Shown here piece by piece: positions 51,446 to 60,777 of a stretch of DNA of 64,000 nucleotides. A program made the translations under genes and the position numbers. Below the pieces are notes generated by a model. That model did no database searches, was not told where the DNA came from, and worked only from the letters and a program-made list of their open reading frames with translations. The stretch's first letter is position 1; each line of letters begins with the position of its first letter. Source of the DNA: Gammaproteobacteria bacterium (ex Lamellibrachia satsuma) (lineage in GTDB: Bacteria > Pseudomonadota > Gammaproteobacteria > Chromatiales > Chromatiaceae); contig CP053680.1 of NCBI GenBank assembly GCA_019623805.1, positions 2,272,001 through 2,336,000 of the forward strand, read 5' to 3'.

Positions 51446-54400
51446 ATGACTGAGATGAAAAGAGTATGGCGTTGGCCTGTCGGTGTGGCGGCCATCCTTT
51501 TGTTGTTGGTTTTGGGTTTGATGCTGACGGCCGCTTACTGGCTGAATGCCAATCGTGACTTCCTTGCTGCCAGACTCAGTGAAACCCTTGGGCGTGAGGT
51601 CAGCCTGAATGGTGAACTTGCACTGGGTCTATCCCTTCATCCCACCCTGGTGGCTGAAGATATCTTCATTGCCAATCCTGCCTGGGCATCCAGGGCTAAT
51701 CTGCTGAAACTGAAGAGGCTGGAGCTGCAACTGTCACTGCTGCCATTGTTGAATGGTGAGCTGGTGGTCAAGCGACTGCTGCTTCAGGGTGGCGACCTGA
51801 TGCTGGAGTCCGCTGAGAAACAGGGTGGTAACTGGGTATTTGCCGCCGGAAAGGCGGCGGAAACCTCCGATGTTCCCAGTGAAATGCAGCTGCCGGTGAT
51901 AGAGAAACTGCAGCTGGTGGAGTTGCGGCTGGGATACCAGAGTGGTGGAGCCATGCCCAAGATCGTGCAGGTGAAGCGCGTCGAAGCCAGCCTCTCAGCA
52001 ACAGGGGAATTGCAGGCCACCGCCGGGTTTGATTATCACTCGGTAGATCTGTTCGGGCGTTTCAGCGGTTTGATCACTGCGGCAGGTATCTCAAATACCC
52101 GTCTCGATTTGAAGACTGAACAGAACGCGCTTCATGCCGAGCTGAAAGGTGAGCAGGTGACATGGAAAGTGACTGCCAACTCGAGTGATGAACTGTCGCG
52201 CTTGATTGGCGCTTACCTGCCGGAAGGCGCCTCTGCCGACCTGCAGGGTGCGAGTCGTTTGACCGGGTCGGGGTTGCACTTCCTCGACTTGAAGGGTTGG
52301 CTTCGTAACCTCTATGGTTTCGATGAGTTCACTGTTGCCGATGGCAGTGTGAAGGTTGCAGGTGGCCGGGTCGAAGTTGACTTGGACGGTCTGCTCGAAC
52401 AGCGTGAAACCAGACTGCAGTTCTCTCTGGGAGAGAGTCAACAGACTTTTGCTGACGCGGCAAACTGGCCACTGGAGGCCGGGGCGCAGACGGACAGTGA
52501 TCGATTGACGGTGACAGGGGCGATAATTCCGGGCGGCAAAACGGTCACCAACCTGACTATCAGGCTTGAAGGCAAAGAGTTGTCGCATCTGCCGTTGCTG
52601 AAGGGAAAAGTGCCGAAGACTGGTGCCTTCCAAATTGAGGGCCAGGTGTTTGCGGAGGGGGCACAAGTGGCGTTTACAGGGATTAACGCCAAGTTTGGCG
52701 GCAGTGATATCTCCGGGGCGTTGACCCTGCATCTGGATCAGGTGGCCGCCCGCATTCAGGGCGGTCTACAGGCGAGACGGCTCGATCTTGCGCCATTTAT
52801 CAGCTCGAAGCCGAAACCACAAAAAGCGCAAGCCGGGGAGAAAAAGGCGCCTCAGAAAGGCCTGCTCGACATGCCGTTGGAGGTGCCCTGGCCTGAGTCG
52901 TTGGCGCTGGATCTGAAGCTCTCGGTCAAGCAGGTCGCTGGTCTGGATCTGCCACTTCAAAAGCTCAAAGGGCATCTGAAGATTGATGGCAATACAGTCG
53001 GGATTGGGGGATTGCAGCTGCGCCTGGACGGTGTGCCTCTCCGGGGTGGTCTGCAGATGAAAAACGGTGAGAGGCTGACCGCTGATCTGACCAGTGGCCC
53101 CGTTGCACTTGAAAAAATCGCCTCCCGGTTGGGGATGGATGAGAACCTGGGCGGAGATCTGCAACAGATCCAGCTGCGCTTTGCCGGTAACGGTGGAACC
53201 CTGGGAGAGTTGTTGGCGCAGGGGGAGCTTCGGGTTGAAACGTCGGCGGGACATATCGTTTTTGGAAAGGCGGACGGTTCGACTCCCTTGGATTTTGCAA
53301 TCAGCCGTTTGCAATTCGCTTCTCTGAATGGAAAAAACGTGACGCTGAATGCCGAAGGCGGGTTGCGGAGTGAATCCTTCAATTTACAGGTGACAGGCCC
53401 AGAATTGACTACGCTGGTGCAGGGAAAACCTTCTCTGCCGGTTTCAACAAAACTCACCTTGGGGAAAACGGAAGGAGCGCTGTCACTGCATCTGGACGGA
53501 GCCTCCGGCAAGCTCAAAGGGCCCCAGTCTTTTTCGATCCACTGCCCTTCGTTGCAAACACTGTCGAAGCTGATGGGAGTGGCACTGCCGGAAACCCCGG
53601 CCTATCGGCTTGAAGGTGAAGCGATGGCCTCGAAGGAGCGGGTGGTGTTTTCCAAACTCCGGGCAGAAGCCGGCAAGAGCAGGATAGTCGGGGATCTGCA
53701 GATCGGATTGCAGGGCGACAGGCCTGATATACGGGGAGAGTTACGCGCCGAGGTCATTGATCTTGCAGATCTACAGCCATTTTTTGCGGGAGAGACACAA
53801 CCTCAGGAAGATTTGTCGGAAAGCGATTGGCTGTTTTCGGGGCTTTCGCTGCCGCTCTCTTTGTTGACTCACTTCGACATGAATCTGAAGCTGAAGTTGC
53901 CAAAACTGGTACATCGCAACGCCCCAGTGGGTAGCCTGCATGCATCCGTCGATCTCAGTGCAGGTGAACTGCACCTAAACCCCGTCGTTTTAAAACTGGA
54001 TAGCGGAGGTAGCTTAAATGTCACTGCAAGCGCCAATGCAGCTACAACACCGCCGCAATTGGCTCTGCAACTAAAAGTCAGCGAGTTTGACTATGGTGTT
54101 CTGTTGGAAAGGCTGGATGTTACACAGGATGTGGATGGTAGTGCCGATTTCGCGATGGATATTTCCGGGTCGGGATGGAGTCTGCGTGAGGTGGCGGCAG
54201 GGTTGGATGGCCACCTGGTGCTGGTTGGTGGTAAGGGGCGTATAAAAAATCAGGATCTGCCCTTCAAACTTAAAGACTTTGTGGGAACCCTGTTACCTCA
54301 AATGGGACTCAAAGATGAACCGGTGATTGATCTCAACTGTCTGGTTGACCGGCTCGATTTCAACAAGGGGGTTGGATACAGCCGCAGCATGTTGATCGAT

Positions 54401-54898
54401 ACCGCGAAGTTGACTATTGCGGGTGCTGGGGAGATTGATCTGCGTGATGAGACTCTCCATATGATCCTCAATCCCCGACCAAAAGAACTGACTCTGGTTT
54501 CACTCACCAACCCGGTGAAACTGGAGGGCAGGTTGCATGCCCCGTCCATCAAACCAACAAAACTGGGAACATTGAAAACTATTGCCGGTGTGGCTGCGGG
54601 TGTCGCCAACCCTGCCTATCTACTGCTTGCCTTCGGTGATGTCGGTGTGAGTGAAGAGAACCCCTGCCTGGCGGCTGTCCGTCAAACGGAGGTTGCGGCC
54701 AAAGCGAAGCAGGGAGTGGGTGGCTTGACTGGAGAAGTTGAGGCCGACCTGACTAATCAGCTGGATCGTTTTGATCGGACTATCAAAAAGGTATTCAGTC
54801 CATTGGAAAAGATTCTGGGCCTGGAACAAAAGCAGAAGGATGAGTCAAAGGGTGAGGAGAAACCTCAAGTAATCTCTCCTTTGCTGGACTTTGAATGA
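51446..54898 (+). CDS. Large AsmA-family protein
   Basis: The protein has about 1150 residues from the ATG at 51446 (51416 and 51455 are alternatives). An N-terminal helix (VGVAAILLLLVLGLMLTAAYW) precedes the AsmA opening LSETLGREVSLNGELALGLSLHPTLVAEDI. The long middle is beta-rich with repeating amphipathic strands. The C-terminal AsmA region includes GLDGHLVLVGGKGRIKNQDL and the closing NPVKLEGRLHAPSIKPTKLG. Such proteins are thought to form hydrophobic grooves bridging inner and outer membranes for lipid transport. It is larger than the copy at 20.3 kb, closer to the YhjG/YhdP-like size class. Confidence 0.88.
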   Translation: MTEMKRVWRWPVGVAAILLLLVLGLMLTAAYWLNANRDFLAARLSETLGREVSLNGELALGLSLHPTLVAEDIFIANPAWASRANLLKLKRLELQLSLLPLLNGELVVKRLLLQGGDLMLESAEKQGGNWVFAAGKAAETSDVPSEMQLPVIEKLQLVELRLGYQSGGAMPKIVQVKRVEASLSATGELQATAGFDYHSVDLFGRFSGLITAAGISNTRLDLKTEQNALHAELKGEQVTWKVTANSSDELSRLIGAYLPEGASADLQGASRLTGSGLHFLDLKGWLRNLYGFDEFTVADGSVKVAGGRVEVDLDGLLEQRETRLQFSLGESQQTFADAANWPLEAGAQTDSDRLTVTGAIIPGGKTVTNLTIRLEGKELSHLPLLKGKVPKTGAFQIEGQVFAEGAQVAFTGINAKFGGSDISGALTLHLDQVAARIQGGLQARRLDLAPFISSKPKPQKAQAGEKKAPQKGLLDMPLEVPWPESLALDLKLSVKQVAGLDLPLQKLKGHLKIDGNTVGIGGLQLRLDGVPLRGGLQMKNGERLTADLTSGPVALEKIASRLGMDENLGGDLQQIQLRFAGNGGTLGELLAQGELRVETSAGHIVFGKADGSTPLDFAISRLQFASLNGKNVTLNAEGGLRSESFNLQVTGPELTTLVQGKPSLPVSTKLTLGKTEGALSLHLDGASGKLKGPQSFSIHCPSLQTLSKLMGVALPETPAYRLEGEAMASKERVVFSKLRAEAGKSRIVGDLQIGLQGDRPDIRGELRAEVIDLADLQPFFAGETQPQEDLSESDWLFSGLSLPLSLLTHFDMNLKLKLPKLVHRNAPVGSLHASVDLSAGELHLNPVVLKLDSGGSLNVTASANAATTPPQLALQLKVSEFDYGVLLERLDVTQDVDGSADFAMDISGSGWSLREVAAGLDGHLVLVGGKGRIKNQDLPFKLKDFVGTLLPQMGLKDEPVIDLNCLVDRLDFNKGVGYSRSMLIDTAKLTIAGAGEIDLRDETLHMILNPRPKELTLVSLTNPVKLEGRLHAPSIKPTKLGTLKTIAGVAAGVANPAYLLLAFGDVGVSEENPCLAAVRQTEVAAKAKQGVGGLTGEVEADLTNQLDRFDRTIKKVFSPLEKILGLEQKQKDESKGEEKPQVISPLLDFE

Positions 54899-54986
54899 AG
54901 GGCTGTGGATAAAACTCAGATTTGATTAGACAGGAGAGTATATTCTCCACTCGCATCTCAATGTGGGTTGACTGTCTGGGGTCACC

Positions 54987-55706
54987 CTATTGGGCCGATG
55001 CAGCTGTCTCCTCTACAGTAAAACGTTGCCAGTACTGATAGTGCGAGACGCGGCCGGAAGCCAAGATAAAATCCTCCGGGATGGTGAAGGAGAAACGCAG
55101 CAGCTCGGTCCAGCCTTCTGTCCCGGTCACGCGTGCCTGCAATTGGGCGGTGTAGCGACCGGCGGTTAGTTCATCGGCAAAGTCCAGTGGCACAAAGTCG
55201 ATATCTTCCAGCAGTGACGGTTGGCCCGGTTCGAGCATGATCGGAGTCAGACGATCCCGCTGTTTCTGGATCTGGGGTTCGATCGAGGCCCAGCGTTCCC
55301 ACTCGAAATCCTGTGCGACCCAGACCGCTTCCCAGGTGATGGACTGACCCTCGCCCTGGGACAACAGCTTCAGTCCCTCAATGCCGGCCACCCTGTCGCC
55401 TGTGTTTCTGAGGGAGAGAGGAAGCCTCATCTCCGTCTCGAACCAGATGTCTTTCCTCGGATGCTGCCAGCTTTGAGTCAGTGAGTTCCAGCGCAGCAGC
55501 AGGTTGGCGTCCGGCACGGTCGCCACCAGCCGGTACTCGGGAGTGAACAGAAGGGTTTTGGCCTGGTTGACCAGGTTTTGCGTGGCGGTGGTGAATTGGC
55601 TCAAACCGATCAACAGCGAGCCAAGCACCATCAGGGTGGCCAACAGCGGTCGGTTTTTGATTTCGTTAAAAAAACGCTCGACCAGGTTTTTTGGGGGCAC
55701 GTTCAT
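54987..55706 (-). CDS. Membrane-anchored protein of unknown function
   Basis: The 239-residue protein has one N-terminal helix (PLLATLMVLGSLLIGLSQFT) and a probably periplasmic domain with strand-rich text such as EMRLPLSLRNTGDRVAGIEGL and RYTAQLQARVTGTEGWTELL. I recognise no family. The pattern could be an Ig-like fold. It is convergent with the AsmA-like gene, and a palindromic repeat lies upstream of its start. Confidence 0.6.
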   Translation of the reverse strand: MNVPPKNLVERFFNEIKNRPLLATLMVLGSLLIGLSQFTTATQNLVNQAKTLLFTPEYRLVATVPDANLLLRWNSLTQSWQHPRKDIWFETEMRLPLSLRNTGDRVAGIEGLKLLSQGEGQSITWEAVWVAQDFEWERWASIEPQIQKQRDRLTPIMLEPGQPSLLEDIDFVPLDFADELTAGRYTAQLQARVTGTEGWTELLRFSFTIPEDFILASGRVSHYQYWQRFTVEETAASAQ

Positions 55707-56021
55707 AGGTTGCGCTTACTCAGTGGAGGGTACCTCATAATAAGTAAGTTTAGACCCTGTTGCGTGGAGAGAAAGGGAGCGTGCTCTTCGCGTTCTTTGC
55801 GGTTAGGGAGTCTCTGATCAACTGTCATTTCCATCCTTAGGTTCGTAAACGCTACATCCGTGTAGCACTACTCGAACGTAGTGAGAAATCTCATACCACG
55901 AAACCTGCTATGTGCCCTGTAGTTTGAGATCTCTCCCTACGGTCGAGATGACAATAATCCAATTGATCAGAGTTTCCTTAGATATGGGTTTCCGGAGGAA
56001 CACAAATTAATCCGATTATCC
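55707..56021. repeat. Intergenic region holding dispersed palindromic element, copy B
   Basis: No gene is present. TCTCTGATCAACTGTCAT (about 55812-55829) and, in reverse complement, GACAATAATCCAATTGATCAGAG (about 55949-55972) form terminal inverted repeats. Just inside the right arm GAGATCTCTCCCTACGGTCGAGAT (split here by eye) matches the arms of copy A at 6.46-6.55 kb. This suggests a non-autonomous mobile or REP-like family. Confidence 0.5.
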
Positions 56022-57149
56022 CTAACTGACCTCATCTACCGGCAGTTGTTGGCGGACGTCTTCGCGACAGTGCTCCACCCGGTTTCTGCCGTTGTTTTTG
56101 GCTCGATAAACGGCTTCATCTGCAGTGGCAAGCAGATGTTCTCCGACCTGTTCCAGTGATGCCTTGCCCAGCGTTGGCAGGGCCTCACTGATACCGATGG
56201 AGACGGTGAGCGGTATCTGTTCACCGCTATCAAGGGTGATGGGGTGGTTTGAGATCTCCAGGCGAATGCGTTCAGCCAGCAGTTTGGCCTCGTCGAGGGA
56301 GGTTTGCGGCAGCAGCAGGGTGAACTCTTCTCCGCCGTAGCGGGTGGCCACGTCACTGGCGCGCAGTTGGGAACGAATACGGCTGGCCAACTCCCGTAAT
56401 ACGGTGTCGCCCGCCTGGTGACCGTGGCCGTCGTTGACCTGTTTGAAGTGATCCGCGTCGATAAACAGGCAGCTCATGGGCTGGCGATAGCGGTTGGCCC
56501 TGGCCAGTTCCTCCTTGAGCCGCCGGTCGAGATAGCGGCGGTTGTGCATCCCGGTCAGCGCATCGGTGAGGCCGCTGATGATCAACCGCTCCCGGTTTAC
56601 CGCATTTTCCAGGCAGACGCCGCCGATCGCTGCCAGCCTGTGCAGAAAATCACTGCCATGGTGGCGCGTGAACCTTTTGCTGTCGGTACTGCCGAGGTTT
56701 AGGCTGCCGATCAGTCGGTTGCGACAGAATATCGGTAATATCGCGATACTGCGCAACTCGCTTCTCGAAGAGAAGAGCGAATCATGGTCGGGACTGAGGA
56801 AGGGGCCTAACCGGGGGCGTTGCAGCGTGGCATACTCTCTGTTGACCGAATCGATCTGGTCGACAAAGCGAACCAGAGGAAAGGCATCTTCCGGGATGCC
56901 CGTATTATAGAGCAGGCGGCGGATATCGTGCTCTTGATCTTCGATAATCAGCTGGATCGCTTTTACCTGAAAGGAGTCCTGCAGGCCATCGGTCATGCTG
57001 TTCAGCAGTTCCGGCAGGGAGTTGGCCGAGAGCAGTTCCAGCTCTCTTTGGTGAAAGCGTTTGAAGGTGTTTTCGTTGTGCAGGGCCTCGCGTCCCAGTT
57101 CCAGCAGTCGCTGGCGCAGCATCCGATTTTCCTGTTCCAGACTCCTCAT
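56022..57149 (-). CDS. Diguanylate cyclase with N-terminal DUF484/GAF-like domain
   Basis: The 375-residue soluble protein begins with a coiled coil (SLEQENRMLRQRLLELGREAL) and a DUF484/GAF-like domain (about 35-205) with FRSELRSIAILPIF-type text and LIGSLNLGSTDSKRFTRHHG. The GGDEF domain (about 210-365) has GLTDALTGMHNRRYLDRRL, FIDADHFKQVNDGHGHQAGD and the active-site variant YGGEEF, so it should make c-di-GMP. No RxxD inhibitory site is evident five residues before it (QLRASDVATR gives RASD, which does fit RxxD, so product control is possible). The gene is alone. Confidence 0.92.
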   Translation of the reverse strand: MRSLEQENRMLRQRLLELGREALHNENTFKRFHQRELELLSANSLPELLNSMTDGLQDSFQVKAIQLIIEDQEHDIRRLLYNTGIPEDAFPLVRFVDQIDSVNREYATLQRPRLGPFLSPDHDSLFSSRSELRSIAILPIFCRNRLIGSLNLGSTDSKRFTRHHGSDFLHRLAAIGGVCLENAVNRERLIISGLTDALTGMHNRRYLDRRLKEELARANRYRQPMSCLFIDADHFKQVNDGHGHQAGDTVLRELASRIRSQLRASDVATRYGGEEFTLLLPQTSLDEAKLLAERIRLEISNHPITLDSGEQIPLTVSIGISEALPTLGKASLEQVGEHLLATADEAVYRAKNNGRNRVEHCREDVRQQLPVDEVS

Positions 57150-57271
57150 GGTGACGTTTCTGTTTTTCTCCCCAAGTGATTAAGTGCCTATCGGCAGTTC
57201 CCGGAAAAACTTGAATGGGAATATTATTCCCTTTATGATTGAGTAAGTGGATCTGACAGGGAGGTTGGATA

Positions 57272-57718
57272 GTGAACTTATTCAGAAAAACAGTTTTTGG
57301 CGTCCTCTTGGGGCTCACTCTTGCAGGTTCGGTGGGACAGCTTCTCGCTGCCTCCCGCGGTGGTGTGACGGTCTATCGATGTCAACAGCCAGAGGGGGAT
57401 GTGACGTTTCAGCAGATCCCTTGTGTTTCGGGTGAGCAGCAACGGACCCGCATAGTGAACCGGAGTGCAGGCCTGAGTCCCGCCAAACCGGCCCTCAGGC
57501 TGCAAAGAACAAAACAGAAAAAGGCGTCCAAACGCCGCTCAAAAGCCACGAAACCCCGCCGCAAGCGCAGTGAAGAGAAACGTTGCTGGGCAAAGCGGAA
57601 GAAGCTGGAAAAGGTCGAAAAGCGCCTGCGTGCCGGATATAAGGCGAGTCAAAGCGACAAGTTGCATCGTCAGCAGGCTGACTACGAGGATTATCTGAAG
57701 CAGTTCTGTAATACATAA
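57272..57718 (+). CDS. DUF4124-type secreted basic protein
   Basis: The GTG at 57272 follows GGGAGG. A signal peptide (KTVFGVLLGLTLAGSVGQLLA) precedes VTVYRCQQPEGDVTFQQIPC, the DUF4124 motif with a Cys pair. The rest is strongly basic and probably helical: QKKASKRRSKATKPRRKR, then ERCWAKRKKLEKVEK-like text and a final Cys in KQFCNT. The role of DUF4124 proteins is unknown. It is followed by dispersed repeats. Confidence 0.8.
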   Translation: MNLFRKTVFGVLLGLTLAGSVGQLLAASRGGVTVYRCQQPEGDVTFQQIPCVSGEQQRTRIVNRSAGLSPAKPALRLQRTKQKKASKRRSKATKPRRKRSEEKRCWAKRKKLEKVEKRLRAGYKASQSDKLHRQQADYEDYLKQFCNT

Positions 57719-57880
57719 AACTCATGTTTCTGCGTTCAAACCATCCTGAAAAGAAGGAGGGTAGCGTTTAATTCATCTGGTAGGGTGCGCCACACGCGCT
57801 ATGCTTGCTTGTTCTGGTGCGCACAGCACATCCTACGTTCGTCACATTCGCAATGAACTCAGGAACTTGAGAAAAACTCC
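57719..57880. repeat. Dispersed palindromic repeat, copy R2 (inverted orientation)
   Basis: TTCAAACCATCCTGAAAAG and GCGTTTAATTCATCTGGTAG followed by GGTGCGC match the reverse complement of copy R1. The hairpin loop is longer here because extra bases lie between the two GTGCGC arms. Confidence 0.6.
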
Positions 57881-57886
57881 GGGTTT

Positions 57887-57944
57887 CTGTAGGAGCGCCG
57901 CCTCGGCGCGAATTCGTGGTTTGGCAGTGTGCGGTCTCCTACAG
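57887..57944. repeat. REP-like palindrome CTGTAGGAG...CTCCTACAG
   Basis: CTGTAGGAG (57887-57895) and CTCCTACAG (57936-57944) are perfect inverted ends, with an inner GCGCCG-CCT-CGGCGC hairpin. The TGTAGGAGCG text is typical of REP elements in Gammaproteobacteria. It touches the 3' end of the next gene. Confidence 0.55.
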
Positions 57945-57947
57945 ACG

Positions 57948-58985
57948 CTAATTACTCAGGTTTTCAATACGCCAATCCTGGTAACTGGGTTGGCTGAGAT
58001 AACCCCGACTGGTGATGTAGTTGATGACATTTCGCAGGCGATAGAAGCGAACCACGGAATCGACCCGCATGATCTCTTTCCCCCCTTCATCGAAAAAGAT
58101 CAGCGATGGGGTGTAGAAAAGCCCCAGGTCTTGTGCCCAGGCTTTTGCGGTTGTCTGCCGTCCATCCGGAGTGATGACTGGTGATTCAGAATAGATGTCC
58201 AGCTGAACGTTGTCGAATTTACGGAACAGTTTGTTGATGGCGGGATCCCGTAGAGGTTGACCGTGCAGAACATCACAGGCATGACACTCTCCCTGCTCGA
58301 AAAAGACCACCAATGGACGTTCGCCTTTGAATCGGGTGCGATCAAGGTTGTGGGGCGGCGGGATGAAGTAATCCTCTTCATTCAGATCCCCAGGCTCGAA
58401 AACCTGCCCTTCGTCACCCCTTGCAAGATAGTCGGGAAAAGACTCCTTGCGGTAGTGGCCATCCGCAACATATTCCAGGGCGGCGCGGAATTTGTAGGGG
58501 GGGTAGTACCCTCGAAGGCGCAATGCTTCATCGCCCTCCCGGCCGTAGAAAATGAGGGAGGGTGTGAAGTTGGTGTTCTCCCTGATCGCATATTCCCGTT
58601 CAGAGAGTGTCACACCTTTGAGGTCAGTGAGCTCGTCGACGCCCCAGATATCGATGGGGATGATGTCGAAGTGGCTGCGGGTATAGGTGGTGATGTCAGA
58701 GAGGCCAAAGTTAACCTGCATCAGCATCTTGCAGTAGGCGCAACGCCGTTGCCCGAAATAGACGATGATGCCCTGTTTGTCCTGCTCGATGGCCTCCTGC
58801 AGATCCTCCTGCAGATCGAGAAAGCTGTGTTTGAACCAGTCAGGGTGATCCATCGGCTCCTCAAGAGGGAAGTCATCGAATTCGAAGACATCGTTCTCCT
58901 GTGCGCCCGCCCAGAGGAGCGTGGATTGCAGGCAGAGCAACGGGATGACGATGCTGCTCAGCAAGCGCTGGATGAAGGTTCTCAT
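57948..58985 (-). CDS. Periplasmic double-thioredoxin-fold protein
   Basis: The ATG at 58985 gives 345 residues with a signal peptide (LLSSIVIPLLCLQSTLLWAGA). Two thioredoxin-like domains are seen. The first has GIIVYFGQRRCAYCKML with CAYC and the cis-Pro stretch NFTPSLIFYGREG. The second has PLVVFFEQGECHACDVLHG with CHAC and FYTPSLIFFDEGG. Such SoxW/thioredoxin_7-type proteins serve as periplasmic reductases or chaperones for thiols and cytochromes. Tandem duplication of the fold is unusual. The partner is unknown. Longer frame to 59036 is less likely. Confidence 0.85.
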   Translation of the reverse strand: MRTFIQRLLSSIVIPLLCLQSTLLWAGAQENDVFEFDDFPLEEPMDHPDWFKHSFLDLQEDLQEAIEQDKQGIIVYFGQRRCAYCKMLMQVNFGLSDITTYTRSHFDIIPIDIWGVDELTDLKGVTLSEREYAIRENTNFTPSLIFYGREGDEALRLRGYYPPYKFRAALEYVADGHYRKESFPDYLARGDEGQVFEPGDLNEEDYFIPPPHNLDRTRFKGERPLVVFFEQGECHACDVLHGQPLRDPAINKLFRKFDNVQLDIYSESPVITPDGRQTTAKAWAQDLGLFYTPSLIFFDEGGKEIMRVDSVVRFYRLRNVINYITSRGYLSQPSYQDWRIENLSN

Positions 58986-59135
58986 AAATGTTGGCCCTTC
59001 GCTGGTTATGACGACGATGGAGCCCGGAGCCTGCAACGGGTAGTTGTTATTTGATAGGTCGCTATCGTTGACTGAATTATATGGTATCGGCGGAAAAGTA
59101 CAGCGCTGGTCTAATCCGTATGGCGGTTAACCGCA

Positions 59136-59927
59136 CTACAGATAGGCCGACCATTCTTCCGAAAGATCGCCGAAGACAAAAAAGTGGGGATTCAATAGCG
59201 AAGGTTTGGTGTTGTACAAAAGCGGTCTCATGTGGGTATCGGTGATGCGTCCGCCAGCCGCCTCGACAATTGCCTGGGCTGCGGCGGTATCCCACTCGGA
59301 GGTGGGGCCGAGACGGGCATAGAGATCGGCCCTGCCTTCTGCAACCAGGCAGGATTTCAGGGAGCTGCCCATCGGGATCAGTTTGTGGTCCCCGATTCGT
59401 TGCAGAAATGCCTGCAACTGTGGGCCAGCGTGAGAGCGACTGCCGGCGATGATTGGCGGGTGCCTGCACTGCCGGGTCACATGAATATTTTCAGGGGATA
59501 GCTGTTGCCGGATACGCCAGGCCTTGCCGTCGCCAGTGCTGTAGTAGGCAACGTCGAGCATCGGTGCATAGATCACTCCGGCAACCGGCCGCTGTTGTTC
59601 GATGAGTGCAATGTTGACGCTGAACTCCTCATTGCGTTTGATGAACTCTTTGGTGCCGTCAAGGGGGTCGACCAGCCAGTAGCGCGACCATTTTTGCCGG
59701 GTCTCGAAAGGAATCGCCTGTGACTCCTCCGAGAGTACCGGGATCTCCGGTGTCAGCTCTTTGAGCGCCGTGACGATGACCCGGTGCGCGGCGAGATCTG
59801 CCTCGGTGAGTGGCGTGTGGTCGGTCTTTTCGGTGACGCTGAACCCAGAATTGTAGATAGTCAGAATGGCATCGCCCGCTTGTTTGGCAAGGTCGAGCAG
59901 GGTCTGGACTGGAATAGGCAGGGACAT
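59136..59927 (-). CDS. cysQ: 3'(2'),5'-bisphosphate nucleotidase CysQ
   Basis: The enzyme removes the 3'-phosphate of PAP (and PAPS) from sulfate assimilation. The 263-residue protein, read from an ATG 9 bases after AGAGG, has the Li+-sensitive phosphatase motifs: VLSEESQAI, YWLVDPLDGTKEFI (metal-binding DPxDGT) and TSEWDTAAAQAIVEAAGG. VIYAPMLDVAYY is also typical. Bases before 59927 in the longer frame belong to a repeat. nudE lies upstream on the same strand. Confidence 0.95.
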   Translation of the reverse strand: MSLPIPVQTLLDLAKQAGDAILTIYNSGFSVTEKTDHTPLTEADLAAHRVIVTALKELTPEIPVLSEESQAIPFETRQKWSRYWLVDPLDGTKEFIKRNEEFSVNIALIEQQRPVAGVIYAPMLDVAYYSTGDGKAWRIRQQLSPENIHVTRQCRHPPIIAGSRSHAGPQLQAFLQRIGDHKLIPMGSSLKSCLVAEGRADLYARLGPTSEWDTAAAQAIVEAAGGRITDTHMRPLLYNTKPSLLNPHFFVFGDLSEEWSAYL

Positions 59928-59949
59928 GTTAAGTGGCCTCTGATTTATT

Positions 59950-60112
59950 CTGGACGAAGCAGAACGCAGGATGCACCGCGCGCACCATAATTGCTGTAAC
60001 TGCTTATTCCGGTGCGCGCGGCGCACCCTACCAGATGTCCATGTATTGAATTAAACATTGCCCTCATCTCTCAGGATGATTTGAACTCCGAAACTTGAGT
60101 TAAATCAATAGC
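59950..60112. repeat. Dispersed palindromic repeat, copy R3
   Basis: The arms GGATGCACCGCGCGCACC and GGTGCGCGCGGCGCACC form a hairpin, followed by GAATTAAACATTGCCCTCATC, CTCAGGATGATTTGAAC and TCCGAAACTTGAGTT. This is the same family and orientation as copy R1. It lies between cysQ and nudE and just enters the nudE 3' end. Confidence 0.55.
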
Positions 60113-60647
60113 CAAACTGTTTGCGTGTCAGGCTGATGGCGGCAATGGAGCGTGACTCGGTGAAGTCGGGTTGTGCCAGCAGTTCATGCCAGGCCGAAAG
60201 TTTCCAGGGAACGACTTCGATGGGTTCAGGTTCGTCACCCTCCTGTTTGTCGGGGAAGAGATCCCGGGCCAGGATGATGTGGGTAAAGTGCTGGATATAG
60301 GCCGGGGCAATGCTTACCGTACGCAGCAGTTCCAGTCGATTGGCGCCGTAGCCGACCTCCTCGCGGATTTCACGGTCGGCGGCCTGTAGCGGATCCTCCC
60401 CCTCCTCGATACGGCCCTTGGGCAGGCCGAGTTGGTAGTCGTGGCTGCCGGCGGCATATTCACGAATCAGCAGTACGGTTTCGTCATCCAACATGGGTAC
60501 TATCATCACCGAGCCGCGACTACCGCCGAGCAGTCGTTCATAGTTGCGTAACTCGCCGTTGGAAAACTCCAGGTCGAGTGCCTCGACCCGGAAGATCCGG
60601 GATTGGGCTGCAATTTTCTGCTTCAGAATTTTTGGTTTTTGCGGCAT
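60105..60647 (-). CDS. nudE: ADP compounds hydrolase NudE (Nudix)
   Basis: The 180-residue Nudix hydrolase degrades ADP-ribose, Ap3A and NADH-type compounds. The Nudix box runs G-L-P-K-G-R-I-E-E-G-E...REIREEVGYGA. VMIVPMLDDETVLLIREYAAG and the tail AAISLTRKQ match NudE. yrfG is divergent 130 bases away, and the nudE-yrfG neighbourhood is shared with enteric bacteria. Confidence 0.93.
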   Translation of the reverse strand: MPQKPKILKQKIAAQSRIFRVEALDLEFSNGELRNYERLLGGSRGSVMIVPMLDDETVLLIREYAAGSHDYQLGLPKGRIEEGEDPLQAADREIREEVGYGANRLELLRTVSIAPAYIQHFTHIILARDLFPDKQEGDEPEPIEVVPWKLSAWHELLAQPDFTESRSIAAISLTRKQFGY

Positions 60648-60777
60648 ATTGCTTCGACAGTCTGTTTAGGCTGCCATCTTACCGGAATCACTGAACGTGG
60701 GGCGAATCGATGTCAGCACGGCACTCCCGGAAAAACTCGTCTGGCCGCATTTTAATCATTGAGGACACATCACACCG

